Shown: one piece after another, positions 1 through 11,499 of the stretch | Layout: every line of letters starts with the position of its first letter | How positions within the stretch are numbered: position 1 is the first letter of the stretch | Source: Azadirachta indica | Lineage: Eukaryota; Streptophyta; Magnoliopsida; Sapindales; Meliaceae | Assembly: GCA_022749755.1 (NCBI GenBank) | Contig: CM040446.1 | Location: 4,952,966-5,016,965, forward strand | Direction: 5' to 3' | Length of the DNA stretch: 64,000 nucleotides | The notes under the pieces: model-generated | What the model was told of the DNA's origin: nothing | What the model saw: only the letters and a program-made list of their open reading frames with translations | The model's database searches: none | Position numbers and translations under genes: made by a program

Positions 1-835
1 ATTTAAATTATTGATTTAATGTTAAATAGTAATAATTTTGTGTAAAAATTAAATTCATTTTTAAAAACCTTTTAAAATTAATTTTGAAAGAAAATAATTA
101 TATTTCTAATCAAATTTATTTCATTAGAATTTGAATATTATAATATTAAAACAAAGCAATTGGGCCAGCATGGGTAAGGACAATACTGTTTATGGTCAAG
201 GCGGCCTTGTCAAATCGGTCATACCTGGCCCATTTCCCACGTGCGGTAATATTATTCGTAGAGTAGAAACTGGTAAATTCTCTTAGTTAAGAAAATTGGC
301 GGGCTTCTAATTAACTGCTAAGTTTCTCACTTGGCTTTCAGTTCCGTACAGTGAAAGTTGCAGGTGATTGCATAGTATCACCCGCAGGTTCAACGTATTT
401 TATATAACCCATTATGGATGTTATTTAATTTATTCTATTTACGCTGCATTCACTAATCTTGAAATGGTAAAGAAGATTTCGATTTCGAGTCTGAGACGTA
501 AACTGATCTTGAGACGTAGAACGATGTTGACACTTATATGAAAGTCATTGATATTTTCATTTCTGATCAAAATCTGAAAATAGAGGCTCGACAATGAGGA
601 GTACTGCTCCATAGACTGAAAGAAATTTTTGATAATAAGAAGGCTGACGACTCTAAGTACTCCAAGAGTTAGAAAGAAAAGGAAGATATTGATTTTGATT
701 CTAATGCTGTTGTTAACGGAAAGGTGAATAACGCCAAAGCATTGAAAAAAGAGGTCCAAATTCGAAGCCTGGTTCAGTCGGTCAAAGGGTTGCTTGCTAA
801 GAACGCTGATGATTCTGAGAACTCTCTAAACAAGA

Positions 836-2095
836 GGAAAAATACCCGTTACCTCCCTGAGGTTTGGGCTAACTACCTAATTCTCCCCTAAATTTTCAAA
901 AATGCCTATTATCGCCCTGCCTTTATTTTTCTTCCAGCTTTGCCCTTACACAAATTAAGTTGAACCATGAAATCAAACCGAACCTGAACCAGCAAACCAC
1001 ACCTTTGAACCACCAAACCGAACCATTCTTTTAAAATCAAATATATAGAATAATTTATATTTTTTAGTTTAAAATAATTTAATATTAAAATTACCTATAC
1101 ATAATTTATATTATTAGCTACTTGTTAAATAATAACAATTATATGTAAAAGTTAAATATATTTTTTGAAGTTTTAAGAAAATTTTTAAAAAGTAAGTATA
1201 TTTATAATCAAATTTATATTATAAGAATTTAAAAATTAAATAATAATAATTATATGTAAAAGTTAAATACATTTTTTCAAATTTTTAAAATTAATTTTTT
1301 TAATTATAAATATTTTTATAATTTTCTAATAATTATAATTTTTTAATTATTATAACTAAATAATAATTTTTAATAATTATATTTTTTAATTATAATTATA
1401 ATTTAGAAATTTTTTTTACAGATTTCTAAAATTATGTTAAAAACAATTATAAAAAATTATTAAAACTTTTTTCTAAATTAAAATTATAATTAAAAAATTA
1501 TTTTTAAGTTAAAATTATTCCTAAATTAACCGATAAATCATGTATAAAATAATTTAATAATTGAATTTATATAGGATAATTATAATTATTTAAATTTGAG
1601 TTATTTCTAATAAACGAATTTAATTATAAACAATTTATTTTTTAAAAAAATTAATTTTAAAAGTTAAAAAATGTATATATATATTTTTACATATAATTAT
1701 TATTATTTAATTTTTAAATTTTTATAATATTAATTTGATTATAAATATAACTTTAAAATTTCAAAAATATATATAACTTCTATATATAATTGTTATTATT
1801 TAACAATTAGTAAATAATATAAATTTTGTATAAATAATTTAAATATAAATTATTTTAAACTAAAAAAATGTAATTTATTATATATATATTTAAATTTTAA
1901 ATGAATGGCTCGGTTTGACGGTTCAAAGGTTCAGTTTGCTGAATTTGGTTCGGTTTGATTTGGTGGTTCAAGTTGGTTTATAAAAGAGCAAAGTTGAAAG
2001 AAAAATGGAGGTAGGAGGGTAACGGACATTTTTGAAACCTTAAGAAGAAATTGGGTGGTTAACTCTAATCTTAGGAGGGTAATGGATATTTTTCC
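836..2095. mobile_element. Mutator-type MITE with long terminal inverted repeats
   Basis: The left end GGAAAAATACCCGTTACCTC is mirrored by the right end, whose complement reads GGAAAAATATCCATTACCCT. The inverted similarity runs inward for roughly 180 bp (motifs such as AACCGAACC on one side and GGTTCGGTT on the other). A perfect 9-bp target duplication TAAACAAGA lies at 827-835 and 2096-2104. The interior is AT-rich with no coding frame, so this is non-autonomous. The 9-bp duplication and long TIRs fit Mutator-like elements. It sits inside the first unit of the 39-codon repeat pseudogene. Confidence 0.85.
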
Positions 2096-2792
2096 TAAAC
2101 AAGAAAGATTTTAAGAATGATAAAGCACTGACACAAGAGGTTCGAACTCGGGGCGTGGTTCAGTGGGTTAAAGGGTTTCTTATGGAGGAGGCTGACGACT
2201 CCAAAAACACCTTAAACTAGAAAGGTTCCAAAAATGTGGAAGCAACGACAAAAGAGGTCCGAAACTTTGGCTTAGTTCAGAGAGTTAGAGAGTTACTTGC
2301 CCAAAAGTTTAACGACTCCGATAACTCACTGAACATTAAAGATTTCAAGAATGACGAGGCACTAACAAAAGAGGTTTGAACTCGGGCGTGGTTTAGTGGG
2401 TTAAAGGGTTTCTTACTGAGAATGCTGGTGATTCTAAGAACATCTTGAATAAAAAAGATTCCAAAAATTAGAAAGTGCTAACAAAAGAGGTTCGAACCCT
2501 AGGCCTGATTCAGAGGGTTAGAGAGTTGTTTGCCAAGAAGGCTGATGACTCTGAAAACTCTCTGAAGTAAAAGGATTCCAAAAATGCCGAAACACTAGCA
2601 AAAGAGATTCGAACTCGTGGCTTAGTTCAGAAAGTTAGAGGGCTGCTTGTTAAGAAGGTTGAGAACTCTAAGAACACACTGAACTGAAAATATGCACAGA
2701 ATGACGAGACATTGACAAAAGAGGTTCGAACCCGTAACCTGATTTAGAGGGTTGAAGAGGTGCTTGCTAAGAAAGCTCCTAATGCTGAGATT

Positions 2793-3236
2793 AGGGGTGG
2801 GTACGGTCTGGTTCGATCCAAGTTTTTGAAAAATTAAACCAGACCTCAAAATTTTGAGTTTCAAATTTTTTAGACTAGACCGGATCCAATTGGAAGGAAA
2901 ATTCGGACTAAACTGGACCGATCGGTTCGGTTTTTAGGTCAGTTCGATTTTTGAATAAATTTATTATTTTTTTAAAATTTTTCGTTTCATTAAACGACGT
3001 TATTTTACGAAAACATAATAAAATGACGTCATGTAGATGAAAAAATTTTAAAAAATAATATTTTTAGTTCGGTCCAGATTTTTTAGATTAAAACCAAAAT
3101 TGGATCGAAAATTTCGGATTTTATATTTTAAGAATCAAAATCGGACTAAATTGTATAAAATACCAGACCGAACTCGTAAATTCTGATCCAATTTCGGTTC
3201 GATTCGATTCGGACCGATTTTTTTGCCTACCCCTAA
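2793..3236. mobile_element. hAT-type MITE with perfect 8-bp target duplication
   Basis: This 444-bp element starts AGGGGTGGGTACGG and ends TTGCCTACCCCTAA. It is flanked on both sides by the identical 8-bp CTGAGATT (2785-2792 and 3237-3244). TIR ends of the AGGGGTG type and 8-bp duplications are hallmarks of hAT-derived MITEs. The interior is rich in GGTTCGGTT/GGACCG-type motifs and has an ACGACGTTATTTTACG region. Removing it rejoins the host repeat pseudogene. Confidence 0.85.
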
Positions 3237-3424
3237 CTGAGATTTCTGTGGATAGGAAGAACGTTGTAAATACTGTACTTCACAAAACTAAGACAGAGGT
3301 TAAATTCGAGTTGAATAAAGTAATGAAGTTCGCTTGCTTGGAAATTCTATAATAAAATCAAAAAGTAAATGATGAGTTGAATACGAGTAAGGAGATAAAC
3401 AATTGTGGGTATAGTTTGGATTCA

Positions 3425-4640
3425 AAATATATTTGGATGAATGAATTACCAATAATAAAAATAAGGAAAATAACATATACCTCCCTAATATCTGGCCTAA
3501 TAAGCAGATACCCTCTTAATGTTTGAGAAAAGGCAGATACCCTTTGACGTTTGGATAACTTAACTTTTATTTCCGTTAATTGACCAATTAGTTTATTATC
3601 AGTTGTGTCCCTAATCTATTATATAATATCAATATAATATATATTTTATTTACTAATAACACTTTAATCCTCATTTTAATATTTTTAACAATATAATTTT
3701 TTTAAAATATAACAATTTAGTTCTATTCTTAATATTTTTTTTCACAATATACTCAAGACTAAATACAGTTTTAATTTGTTATTTCAATAGAAAATTTTAA
3801 AAAAAAAATTATTAAAAAAATTTAAACAATGAGTTAAATTAAATTCATGTTAAAATATTATAACTTTTTTTATAATAAATTTGATATTTAATTGTTAAAA
3901 AAATTTTAAAATATATGTTAATGTTTTATTCTTATATTAATATTTTTATTTAAAAGATTTATTAAATTTATTATGTTTCTTGAGAAAAAGTATGAAAATA
4001 TAAATAAAAAAGTTAAAAAAATAAAAAATTTAGTATCATTTGTTAACAAAATTAGTAATTAGATATATTTTTTATTCTTATTAACTAAATATAATTTAAT
4101 TTTAATTAAAAATAGAAAAAAATTTGATTATTTTTATTTGTAATATATATATATAACATGTATTTATTGTTTATATTTTTATTTATATTTTCATATAAGC
4201 TTTGACTTAAGCATTATAGAGGCGTCGCCAAAGAGGCGACTCTTATATGAGCTTTATTGTGTTTGCAAATAGTCTTGATTTAAGTTGGGTGAAAGCTAGG
4301 TTGGAGCATGATGAAAGCGGAAATGGTGCACAAGGTTGTTCAAGTAGGAGTTGTGTGTACGTGTTTCACCATCGTTGAAGATTCTTGGTGAGCTTGCAAC
4401 TAGGTTAACTTTGAACCACCTGTCTTATTGAGTAGAGAGGTAGACTAGTTGCGGACTAACTGACCTATGTATTCCGTCATTAGACCAACACTTTGGTATG
4501 AGTGAGTAAAAATCTTACATCAATAGTATTTTTTAAGTAAAATAAAAATTAAGATGGTACTTATATTGAAAAAATAAGTTTAACTTCTTAATCATTTCTT
4601 TCTTAATGTCCCAATAACTTCATTGTGTTGTGATGATGAA
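3425..4640. other. No gene seen; AT-rich, probable transposon debris
   Basis: Around 3475-3560 there are two copies of a short phrase (AGATACCCT with CTAATATCTGG / TTGACGTTTGG context) typical of foldback element ends, but no matching right end was found. From 4200 to 4520 the base composition is more balanced, with the short inverted pair GAGGCGTCGCC / AGAGGCGAC, but no coding frame. Nothing else can be supported. Confidence 0.4.
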
Positions 4641-4656
4641 CTAAAATTGCTGTGAT

Positions 4657-5311
4657 TAAGGATGGCAATTTTTCCTGCAAGGGCCTGTCTTATTTGGGTT
4701 ACGAATTGGGATGAGTTTTTAGGATAAAATAGGGATCGTACAAGGGAAGAGGATGAAAGCCCGTCTCTGTTTTAAAATAAGGCTGAGGACGGAGATGTGC
4801 TTTTTTTCCTGGGTCATCTTCTTTCCCTAGAATAAATTGTAAGTTTTACTTAGTTAATTACATATGAATCTATTTTATTTGATAAATAATTAAAACATTT
4901 TATATTTTTCATTTTGATCAATTATGTCCTTTTAAAAAATTTATACTTTTTTAATTTAGTCAATTATATCGTTCATAATTTTTTTCATTTTTTCACTCCA
5001 ATCAATTTTAAAATTTTTAAAATTTATTCTATATTACAAATTTAATAATTATAATTGCCCATATATAATTTAATTTCTTGAATTATTGTTAAAAATTATA
5101 ATAATTATTGTAAAAACTAAATAAATCTACTTGAAAATTTTCAAATTAATTTTTAAAAGAAAATAATTACATTTGTAATCAAATTTATTTTATTAAAATT
5201 TAGAGATATTTCTGGCCTGTTCTCGATTTGGCCCAGCCAGAGATGGGTAACGAAAAGGGATGGCCCAGAGATTGGGATCCTTAGGCTGTCCTCTATCCAT
5301 TGCCATCCTTT
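4657..5311. mobile_element. hAT-type MITE (655 bp)
   Basis: The left end TAAGGATGGCAATTTTT and the right end CCATTGCCATCCTT are inverted repeats. Identical 8-bp flanks GCTGTGAT occur at 4649-4656 and 5312-5319. The interior is AT-rich and non-coding. Exact trimming of the right end by one base is uncertain. Confidence 0.8.
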
Positions 5312-5578
5312 GCTGTGATGATGAACTAAGATTGATAAAATTTTTAGCATTTCAATTTTGTTTTGGATGTGATTGTGATTATGAACCAAGATAGATAAAA
5401 TTTTAGCATTTCAATTTTGTTTCAAATATCCAGTGGTGTGAGTGAAATTATAGTGGGACTACTACTAGAGAAAATAAAAGGCTAGATAATATCTTTCTTT
5501 TGAGAAAAAAAAAATAGTTGGGAAGTTGTAATGGGACTATTTGTATGTGAGAAAGTAAAGGTTGGAATAATATGATAC

Positions 5579-6865
5579 GGAAAAGGACTTGTAGGTCCCT
5601 AAGATTTGGATAGGGATGACAATGGGGCAGGGTGGGGGTGGGGAGGTATGCCCCATTCCCCACCCTGTTTTTATTTTAACCCCCATTCCCCACTAAATTT
5701 AATGGGATGGGGATGGAAAATCCCCACACGGGGAATGAGTTCCCCATCCCTATATCAATTTCCCATTTTATATTATTTTTATAAATTAATTTTAATAATA
5801 TAAGAATTTAATTAATTTAAATAAAAAAATTATTAATATATTATTAGAAATACAATATAGGGTCTTTTTAATTTTTAATCTTTTACTTTTTATTTGTATA
5901 TTCTATTTTTTATAACATTAATTTATGACTCTATAATTTGTTATTACTAATTATATTTAATTATAATATATAATTTTAGAAATTATAATATAAAAGTATA
6001 TTTATATATATAATTTAATTTATAAATTATAATATATTTATATTATGTTTTATTGGGGAATGGGGTGGGAGTGGAGTAGGGAGAAGTAAATCAATTCCCG
6101 TCCCATTAATAAATTGGGAATTAATTTCTCTCCGTTCCCCACCCCATTCCCCGAAATTTATTTAAATTCTCTCACGTTGGGGGTGGATCCTTGTGAGTTT
6201 GGGGCCCCGTGGAGAGTTTTGCCATCCCTAAATTTGGAATATATTGAACTAATTATTTTTAATGGTTTTAAAAATACTTATTAAACTTCTCATTTAGTTT
6301 AAAGTAACAATTATAACCCTACTAATAATAGTTATTCAATAAAAATAAATATTAAATCTTTGAAACTTGACAAAATAAAATATATTTATCTAAAATAAAT
6401 AATATTTTTTAGCATATTAAAAATAAATAATATATTTTTATTTTATTATATTACATATAGTTTAGTTATAAATAAATAAATTTTAATTTTAATTATAATA
6501 TAATAATAAATATTATATTATAATATATTTATTATAAATAAATTTTTTTGTGCTTTTTTATGTATTTTCTAATACATAATTAATGTTGAATTATTAATAA
6601 TATATGGTCAAATAAATAAATTTGTATTTAAGTTATAATATGTTAATATATATTTAGTTACAAATAGGTTATAAAATAATATATTATTATTATTGTATTT
6701 ATTTTTAATTAAAAGTTTCAAAATAATTTTTTAACTAATTACCATTAAATAAGGGTGCAATTATTATTTTTTAATAATTAGGGTCTTATGATAATTTTAA
6801 AATTATTTGTACTAATCGATCCAATAATTCAAACTTTACCTTAAGAACTTGTAAGTTCTTTTCCC
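5579..6865. mobile_element. Foldback (TIR) element, split by a nested MITE
   Basis: The left end GGAAAAGGACTTGTAGGTCC matches the complement of the right end, GGGAAAAGAACTTACAAGTT. The inverted similarity continues on the inner side of the nested insertion: left 'attgaactaattatttttaa' corresponds to right-strand 'ttggatcgattagtacaaat', and the 'ataaccctactaataat' motif on the left has its counterpart near 6770. A relative is present at about 18035-18725. No coding capacity was seen. The target duplication was not resolved. Confidence 0.6.
5611..6230. mobile_element. Nested hAT-type MITE (620 bp)
   Basis: The ends TAGGGATGACAATGGGG and TTTTGCCATCCCTA are inverted repeats. The flanks are GATTTGGA (5603-5610) and AATTTGGA (6231-6238), a 7/8 match consistent with an aged 8-bp hAT duplication. 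The interior carries mirrored GGGGTGGGG / CCCCACCCC tracts next to both ends. It lies inside the left arm of the foldback element at 5579-6865, so it inserted later. Confidence 0.8.
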
Positions 6866-7300
6866 TGCTAGGATATCAGGGCAAACTTGTATTGCCAAAA
6901 ATATATGTTATTTTATTTGTCACATCTAACGATTGAGATTGAATCTAATATATGCATTAATTATGAATGCATTAATTTAGTTACATGATCAATGCCAATA
7001 TCCAGTGGTATTGATGTAAGATTTTGATTCTATCCCTTATTCACCTCTTATTCATATATCTATATACTACTCTAATTCAAAGAGATCTTATGCATAGATA
7101 GGTCAATAAGAATTGACAGAGAATGACAGCCTTCCATATCACGCGCGAACTTAATTAACCAAAGCAAGGAGACATGATTAAGTGTTCTTTGACAAGAGTC
7201 GTAAAATTAAGATCATCTATATATGGAAATTAAAAGAAAAAATCAATGGGAACTAAGTAGCTCCTGAAGATTATCCTCAGAAGCAGAATCCTTACATTCT
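6866..7300. other. No gene seen
   Basis: AT-rich intergenic DNA between the foldback element and the family X relic. No coding frame or repeat with clear ends was recognised. Confidence 0.4.
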
Positions 7301-7309
7301 GCACTATGT

Positions 7310-7590
7310 TTTTTCAACTCTCGTTGATTTGATCTATTTCGTCTTTAAGTTTGACGATGGTAAAAGATAAAACATTCTTCATCTTCTTCCAATTATCAAC
7401 CAACGACTGAATTCCTTTCTCTAACAAATTCTTTAATGGACTTATCCACTTCTGAAATTTCTTGCTGCAACCTGTTACCAATATCGTCAATATAACTCTT
7501 CAGCTTCTTCAATTCTTCAGACACAACTGCATCTTTGCGGTTCCCTTCCGTTACAAGAGCTTCTGCTTTCGACATCGCGATTTTGAGTCT
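7310..7590 (-). pseudogene. Family X relic 1 (frameshifted)
   Basis: On the minus strand an ATG at 7575 opens a 59-codon frame ending at 7396. It contains V-V-S-E-E-L-K-K, then Q-E-I-S-E-V-D-K-S-I-K-E-F-V. These motifs are shared with the longer array members at 27.8-32.4 kb. After a +1 shift the family signature resumes as D-N-W-K-K-M-K-N, then S-F-T-I-V-K-L-K-D-E-I-D-Q-I. The copy is therefore broken by a single-base change in the middle. It lies about 19 kb from the main array. Function unknown. Confidence 0.6.
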
Positions 7591-7775
7591 CCCAAAATAG
7601 AGACCTTTCGACGTCGCAATCTTGAGACCTTCAGAATAGGGACCTTTGGACGTTTTAATCTTGAGACTCTTGAGAATTAAGACCTTCTGACGTCGAGATC
7701 TTGAGACTCTGATGAAAGGTCCTGAGACTCCGAGAAAAGAAAGCTTTCCACATCCTGATTTTGAGACTCCTAAGT
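7575..7775. repeat. 39-bp minisatellite at the 5' side of family X relic 1
   Basis: The phrase TTGAGACT(C/T) followed by AGAATAGAGACCTTTCGACGT-like sequence recurs with TTGAG at 7583, 7622, 7661 and 7701 (steps 39, 39, 40). A last degenerate unit reaches about 7775. A related, more degenerate block lies at 30770-30920 beside another family X copy. The start codon of relic 1 sits at the edge of the first unit. Confidence 0.65.
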
Positions 7776-7999
7776 CTTCGATGCAGAATTAATAATAATT
7801 GAAAATATTATTGATTGGTCGAATGAAATTAATAAATAAGAAGGTTCATGTATATATTAGTATATATCCTAATTTTATGTAAACAAGAATTCTTTATTTT
7901 TTAAGTAATAAATATAATCCTATCTAAACTAAACAATCAAAATAAAAATCTGACTAAGAAAAGAATTCCTAGTAGGCCACTACTCAACGACATTATTCA

Positions 8000-8215
8000 A
8001 GTGTTTTATTATTTTACCATATATGTTCTGTCTTCAACTCATTAATCATTTTCTCGTGGTCATCAGCTACATTTTTTTTCCTCTTCCCAATAAATTCTTA
8101 AAAAGGAATTCAATGATGCACCGCCGAAATTTCTTTCTTTCAATTCGCCTAATTGATTGCTTCTTCACTCTCTTCAAAAACAACCACAGCATTTTCACGC
8201 TTTCCAACATATGAG
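8000..8215 (-). pseudogene. Family X relic 2 (fragment)
   Basis: On the minus strand a frame reads G-K-R-E-N-A-V-V-V-F-E-E-S-E-E-A, matching the family's G-K-x-K-D-x-V-V-V-Y-E-E-L-K-K block. Another frame gives E-K-M-I-N-E-L-K, matching the C-terminal K-M-I-N-E-L-K-R-K-H. Stops and shifts separate the pieces, so it is dead. Confidence 0.5.
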
Positions 8216-8769
8216 TACTACTTTATATATATAGATACTAGCAAGCTAAGTTAGTATTCAGTTAACATATCCTGAAATTCAATTCTTTAGTATTAATTAG
8301 TTGTTAATAAATCTGAAAACTTTTGAGTATTTATTGTTTCTTTGATTTACTTTTATTTCATTTTCAATAATTTGTTATAGAATTAAGAATTTTGTTCACT
8401 AATTAATACTGCATGCATGGTTTTGATCATCAATGAAGGGTTTTTATTGCAAACTCATTAGTTAATGGGTATTTGACAGGGAACTATGCTTGCAGATCAT
8501 GCCATAACTTAGCTGGATAGCAAAATTAAATAGAAATTGCAAATTATGAAATAGAACGGTATGAGAAGTAATTCGTTTCATTTAATTCATGGTTATCATG
8601 TTCGAATCGTTTTTCAACTCTTGGTAGTCTAGAAAGAGAAAAATCATGTTTGAACGATATAAAAACAGAGATTAATCATGTCTAGAAAGCGAAAAATAAA
8701 TGAAAATTACTAGCTGCTGTACTCTTTGGTATGGTCTGACCACCAACCAGTTAAGGTCATATATTCATC

Positions 8770-9075
8770 ATCTGATTATTGAGTGCGACAAACATGATCA
8801 TCATCATCATCATCATAGGAATCCTTACATTACATTTCATACCATGCATCATGCTTCCTTTTGAAGTTACAAGTCATGATCTCCTTCGTTTTAATTTGAT
8901 GATGGTAAAAAATGCAAGGTACATTAATGTGTTACACCAATTAATTCATCTATATTTATATATGCGTGTGTCTCTTTAATTTCCCAAACATCAAACCACG
9001 ATTTCGACATTAATTTCTAACAAATTCTTTGAAGGAATTATCCTGTTCTTTGAATCATCTCTCAAGATCTTCACG
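8770..9075 (-). pseudogene. Family X relic 3 (fragment)
   Basis: Nucleotide-level similarity to 33490-33730: shared phrases such as CCTTCGTTTTAATTTGATGATGGTAAAAAATG, interrupted by small differences, and TTTAATTTCCCAAACATCAA. Both correspond to the C-terminal half of family X genes. The copy has no intact frame and ends where retroelement-like sequence begins. Confidence 0.45.
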
Positions 9076-11335
9076 ATGGCCACAGCTTTAGGCCGTATAA
9101 TGCCTCCAAAGGCAAGCTTGCCTTGGAGATGAAACTCTTCTTTTCCTTTCTCAGGTAGATCATTATTAGTACCACCAGAGGGTTTCCTTCACAGCAAAGT
9201 CCTATAAGACAAAATAGAAACCTATACTTATCGATTATCTGGCTCGCACACGTATCGGAGGCTTGCGCAACTCGATACTGTGGTGCCAGCAAAAAGGGCA
9301 AACATGAAACAGTTTGCCCATGTGCCACTAATCTCATTGCCAAAGAAAGTCCATAACAGGTCAGAAACATCTAAACTACATTCTCTTTACAAATATTATA
9401 CACCTCTCTGAGCGATTAAATCTTCATTCTCTGAGTGACTAAATCGTCGTTATTACTTCAATTATAATTATTATCCTATTTATGCATGAAAGCTACTCAA
9501 AGTTCAAACAAGTATCATTCATATCTTATCCACTATGCGTACATAACTAACCCCTTATACGGGTAGCAAGCATAACGTTGCATAATAGTAACAGGAATCC
9601 TTTCAAAAGATCAACTTTCCATTTCATGATTTTATAAATTCCTAAACTTTCACAACTCGGAGAGAAATCTAGATCTAATCCATCAATGGAAGCGTCTCTG
9701 GGGCTGGCACCTCGAGGTTATGGTTTTAAAAAATTGTTGAATCTTTATGCCTTCTCGCCAACTCGGATTTCCAATATGTCTAATTCTTTGTACAAGAACT
9801 TTATGTGTGAGCGTTAACTGCAAACGAGAATCAAAGATGAAGATCAAACGGTTAAGAAGAACAAGGGAAGCCAAAACATCACACAAACTGAGCCTAGGAG
9901 CCTTGGATGTAGAGAGCTCAGGATGCAGAGAGCTCAAGGAGAAGGAGAGCTTTGCATCAATCCTATGGTTATTACCTTGTTTTACGAATGGCTAGTGTGC
10001 TCTCTTCATCTTAGTACACACTTTATTTTCCTTTTATAGTATTCTACCAAAACCTAACATTAATGTGAATTGGACTTGGCCTTTTGGGTTTGGAGATTAA
10101 TTTAATTTAATTTAAGCCTACTTATTTAATTAATAAGAAAAAAAAAATTAATTAATCTTATTAATTAAATAGTTGGTGCAATTTAATAGATCCATTATAC
10201 ATTAATTTTTATTAATTTAATAATTGGTCCAATTCATTTAATTTAATGTCTATGATTAATTCTCTAATTAACCTAATTAAATTTTTGATTCTATCTTACA
10301 AAATTGCAACTACTCAGAAGACCTTGACAGATATATTCAATTAAAAAATTTTAATAAACTTTTCCTAATATTCTATTATTTCATAATTGTACTGTATATT
10401 GCTTATTAACTTTAGCCCATTCCACTAAAGGCCTAAAGCTATACTTTTGAATTGAATTTTTTTTTTTATAGAAAGCATTATAATTTAATTTGATTAAATT
10501 ATGTCTTAAAAATCTATCTATTTAGCAACAAATTACCATAACTACCCTTTATAAAATACCAATAATTGGAACTAGGTATAATTTACCGTTTAACCCTTTC
10601 AATCACCTTTTGACTCCTTGATTCTAATTTTACACCATTTAATTGGGTTTAAGATTTATTAGAGTAAATCTTCGTTTAGTGAACTCCTTTACTAAACACT
10701 ACGCCAAAATTTTTCCAACTAAAATCTTGTAAAACCATCAATGTGGCATTCTACATTCCTTTTGGAGTCATGAATTCTATATCTATGAAACAATGTACTA
10801 GCATATAGATCTTACAATCTCAATTAGCCAAGGTATTGACCGTTAATCTCGTGTTCTCACTTCTCATTCTAGTAAAAAACCATAGCATACATATTAGAGG
10901 TACATTATCACTTAGGATTCAGGTAGAGATGCATAGTGCTCAGATATAGAGGTTTACATTCGGCTACAGTATTTCCACCAAATGATTTGAATCTCTACAC
11001 AATCATGTTCAGTACATTTTAATAATATCCTAGTGTGTCTTGAAGTCACTACTTTAAATGGTTAAAGACTCATTATTTCCTTATTGCAGACAAACAACAT
11101 TACAACCTTATCTAAAAAAAGTGCTCAACTTTTGTTTATAAATTGTGAACCAATTTTAAACTATGATTAAGTTTTATGTCTCAGATATATCTTATATATA
11201 TATATAATTTTATCAAAGTATACGCTTTGGAACCTTTATTGATACAATTACATGTGGGTTTGAATAAATAACAACTTTATTGATTATTAATGTCTAAATT
11301 ATAAAAATTTATCCAATTCTTAGTGTACTATTCTA
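9076..11335. mobile_element. Probable retroelement-derived sequence
   Basis: A 2.2-kb stretch with no gene. It has the look of a long non-coding LTR or LARD-type segment: a more balanced block with purine-rich motifs (9680-9990) followed by a long AT-rich leader. No pair of terminal repeats, primer binding site or polyprotein frame was identified. The open frames at 9071-9370, 9683-9937 and 9747-9995 show no recognisable domain. Assigned on texture only. Confidence 0.3.
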
Positions 11336-11499
11336 ACATGAACCACTAGCAAAACATATCTAGTTCGCTGATAAAAGTCATGTGCAGAGAGAATCAAGTG
11401 CAAAAAGCATAACAAAAGGTTGTAAATAGCTAAAGTTGTTGTAAATAGAATAAAGAGAAAAAAAAAAGTTACATCAGCAAGTCATAAGGAGTCCAATAG

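Larger units (their letters stand above)
460..3420 (+). pseudogene. Degenerate gene with seven 39-codon tandem repeats
   Basis: Not recognised as a known family. A repeated block carries the core K-E-V-R-T-R-G-L-V-Q-R-V-(K/R)-G-L-L followed by A-(K/E)-K-A-D-D-S-K-N-S-L-N. The landmark GAGGT(T/C)CGAA, or a close variant, recurs at 751, 2137, 2254, 2371, 2487, 2604 and 2721. Spacing is 117 bp except one step of 116 bp, which is a frameshift. The 751 to 2137 step also becomes exactly 117 bp once the 1260-bp insertion and one 9-bp duplication are removed. Upstream (about 530-720) a frame reading L-K-E-I-F-D-N-K-K-A-D-D-S-K, and downstream (3240-3420) a frame reading E-I-S-V-D-R-K-N-V-V-N-T, look like further parts of the same gene. 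Stop codons interrupt several units, so it is dead. Two MITEs split it. The product looks hydrophilic and repetitive; no function is assigned. Confidence 0.6.

Noticed and set aside
1021..1900. Very AT-rich stretch considered as a matrix attachment region
   Set aside because: It is the interior of a MITE with clear ends; composition alone does not support another role.
9071..9370. 99-codon minus-strand frame
   Set aside because: No recognisable domain, no relatives in the window and set in retroelement-like sequence.
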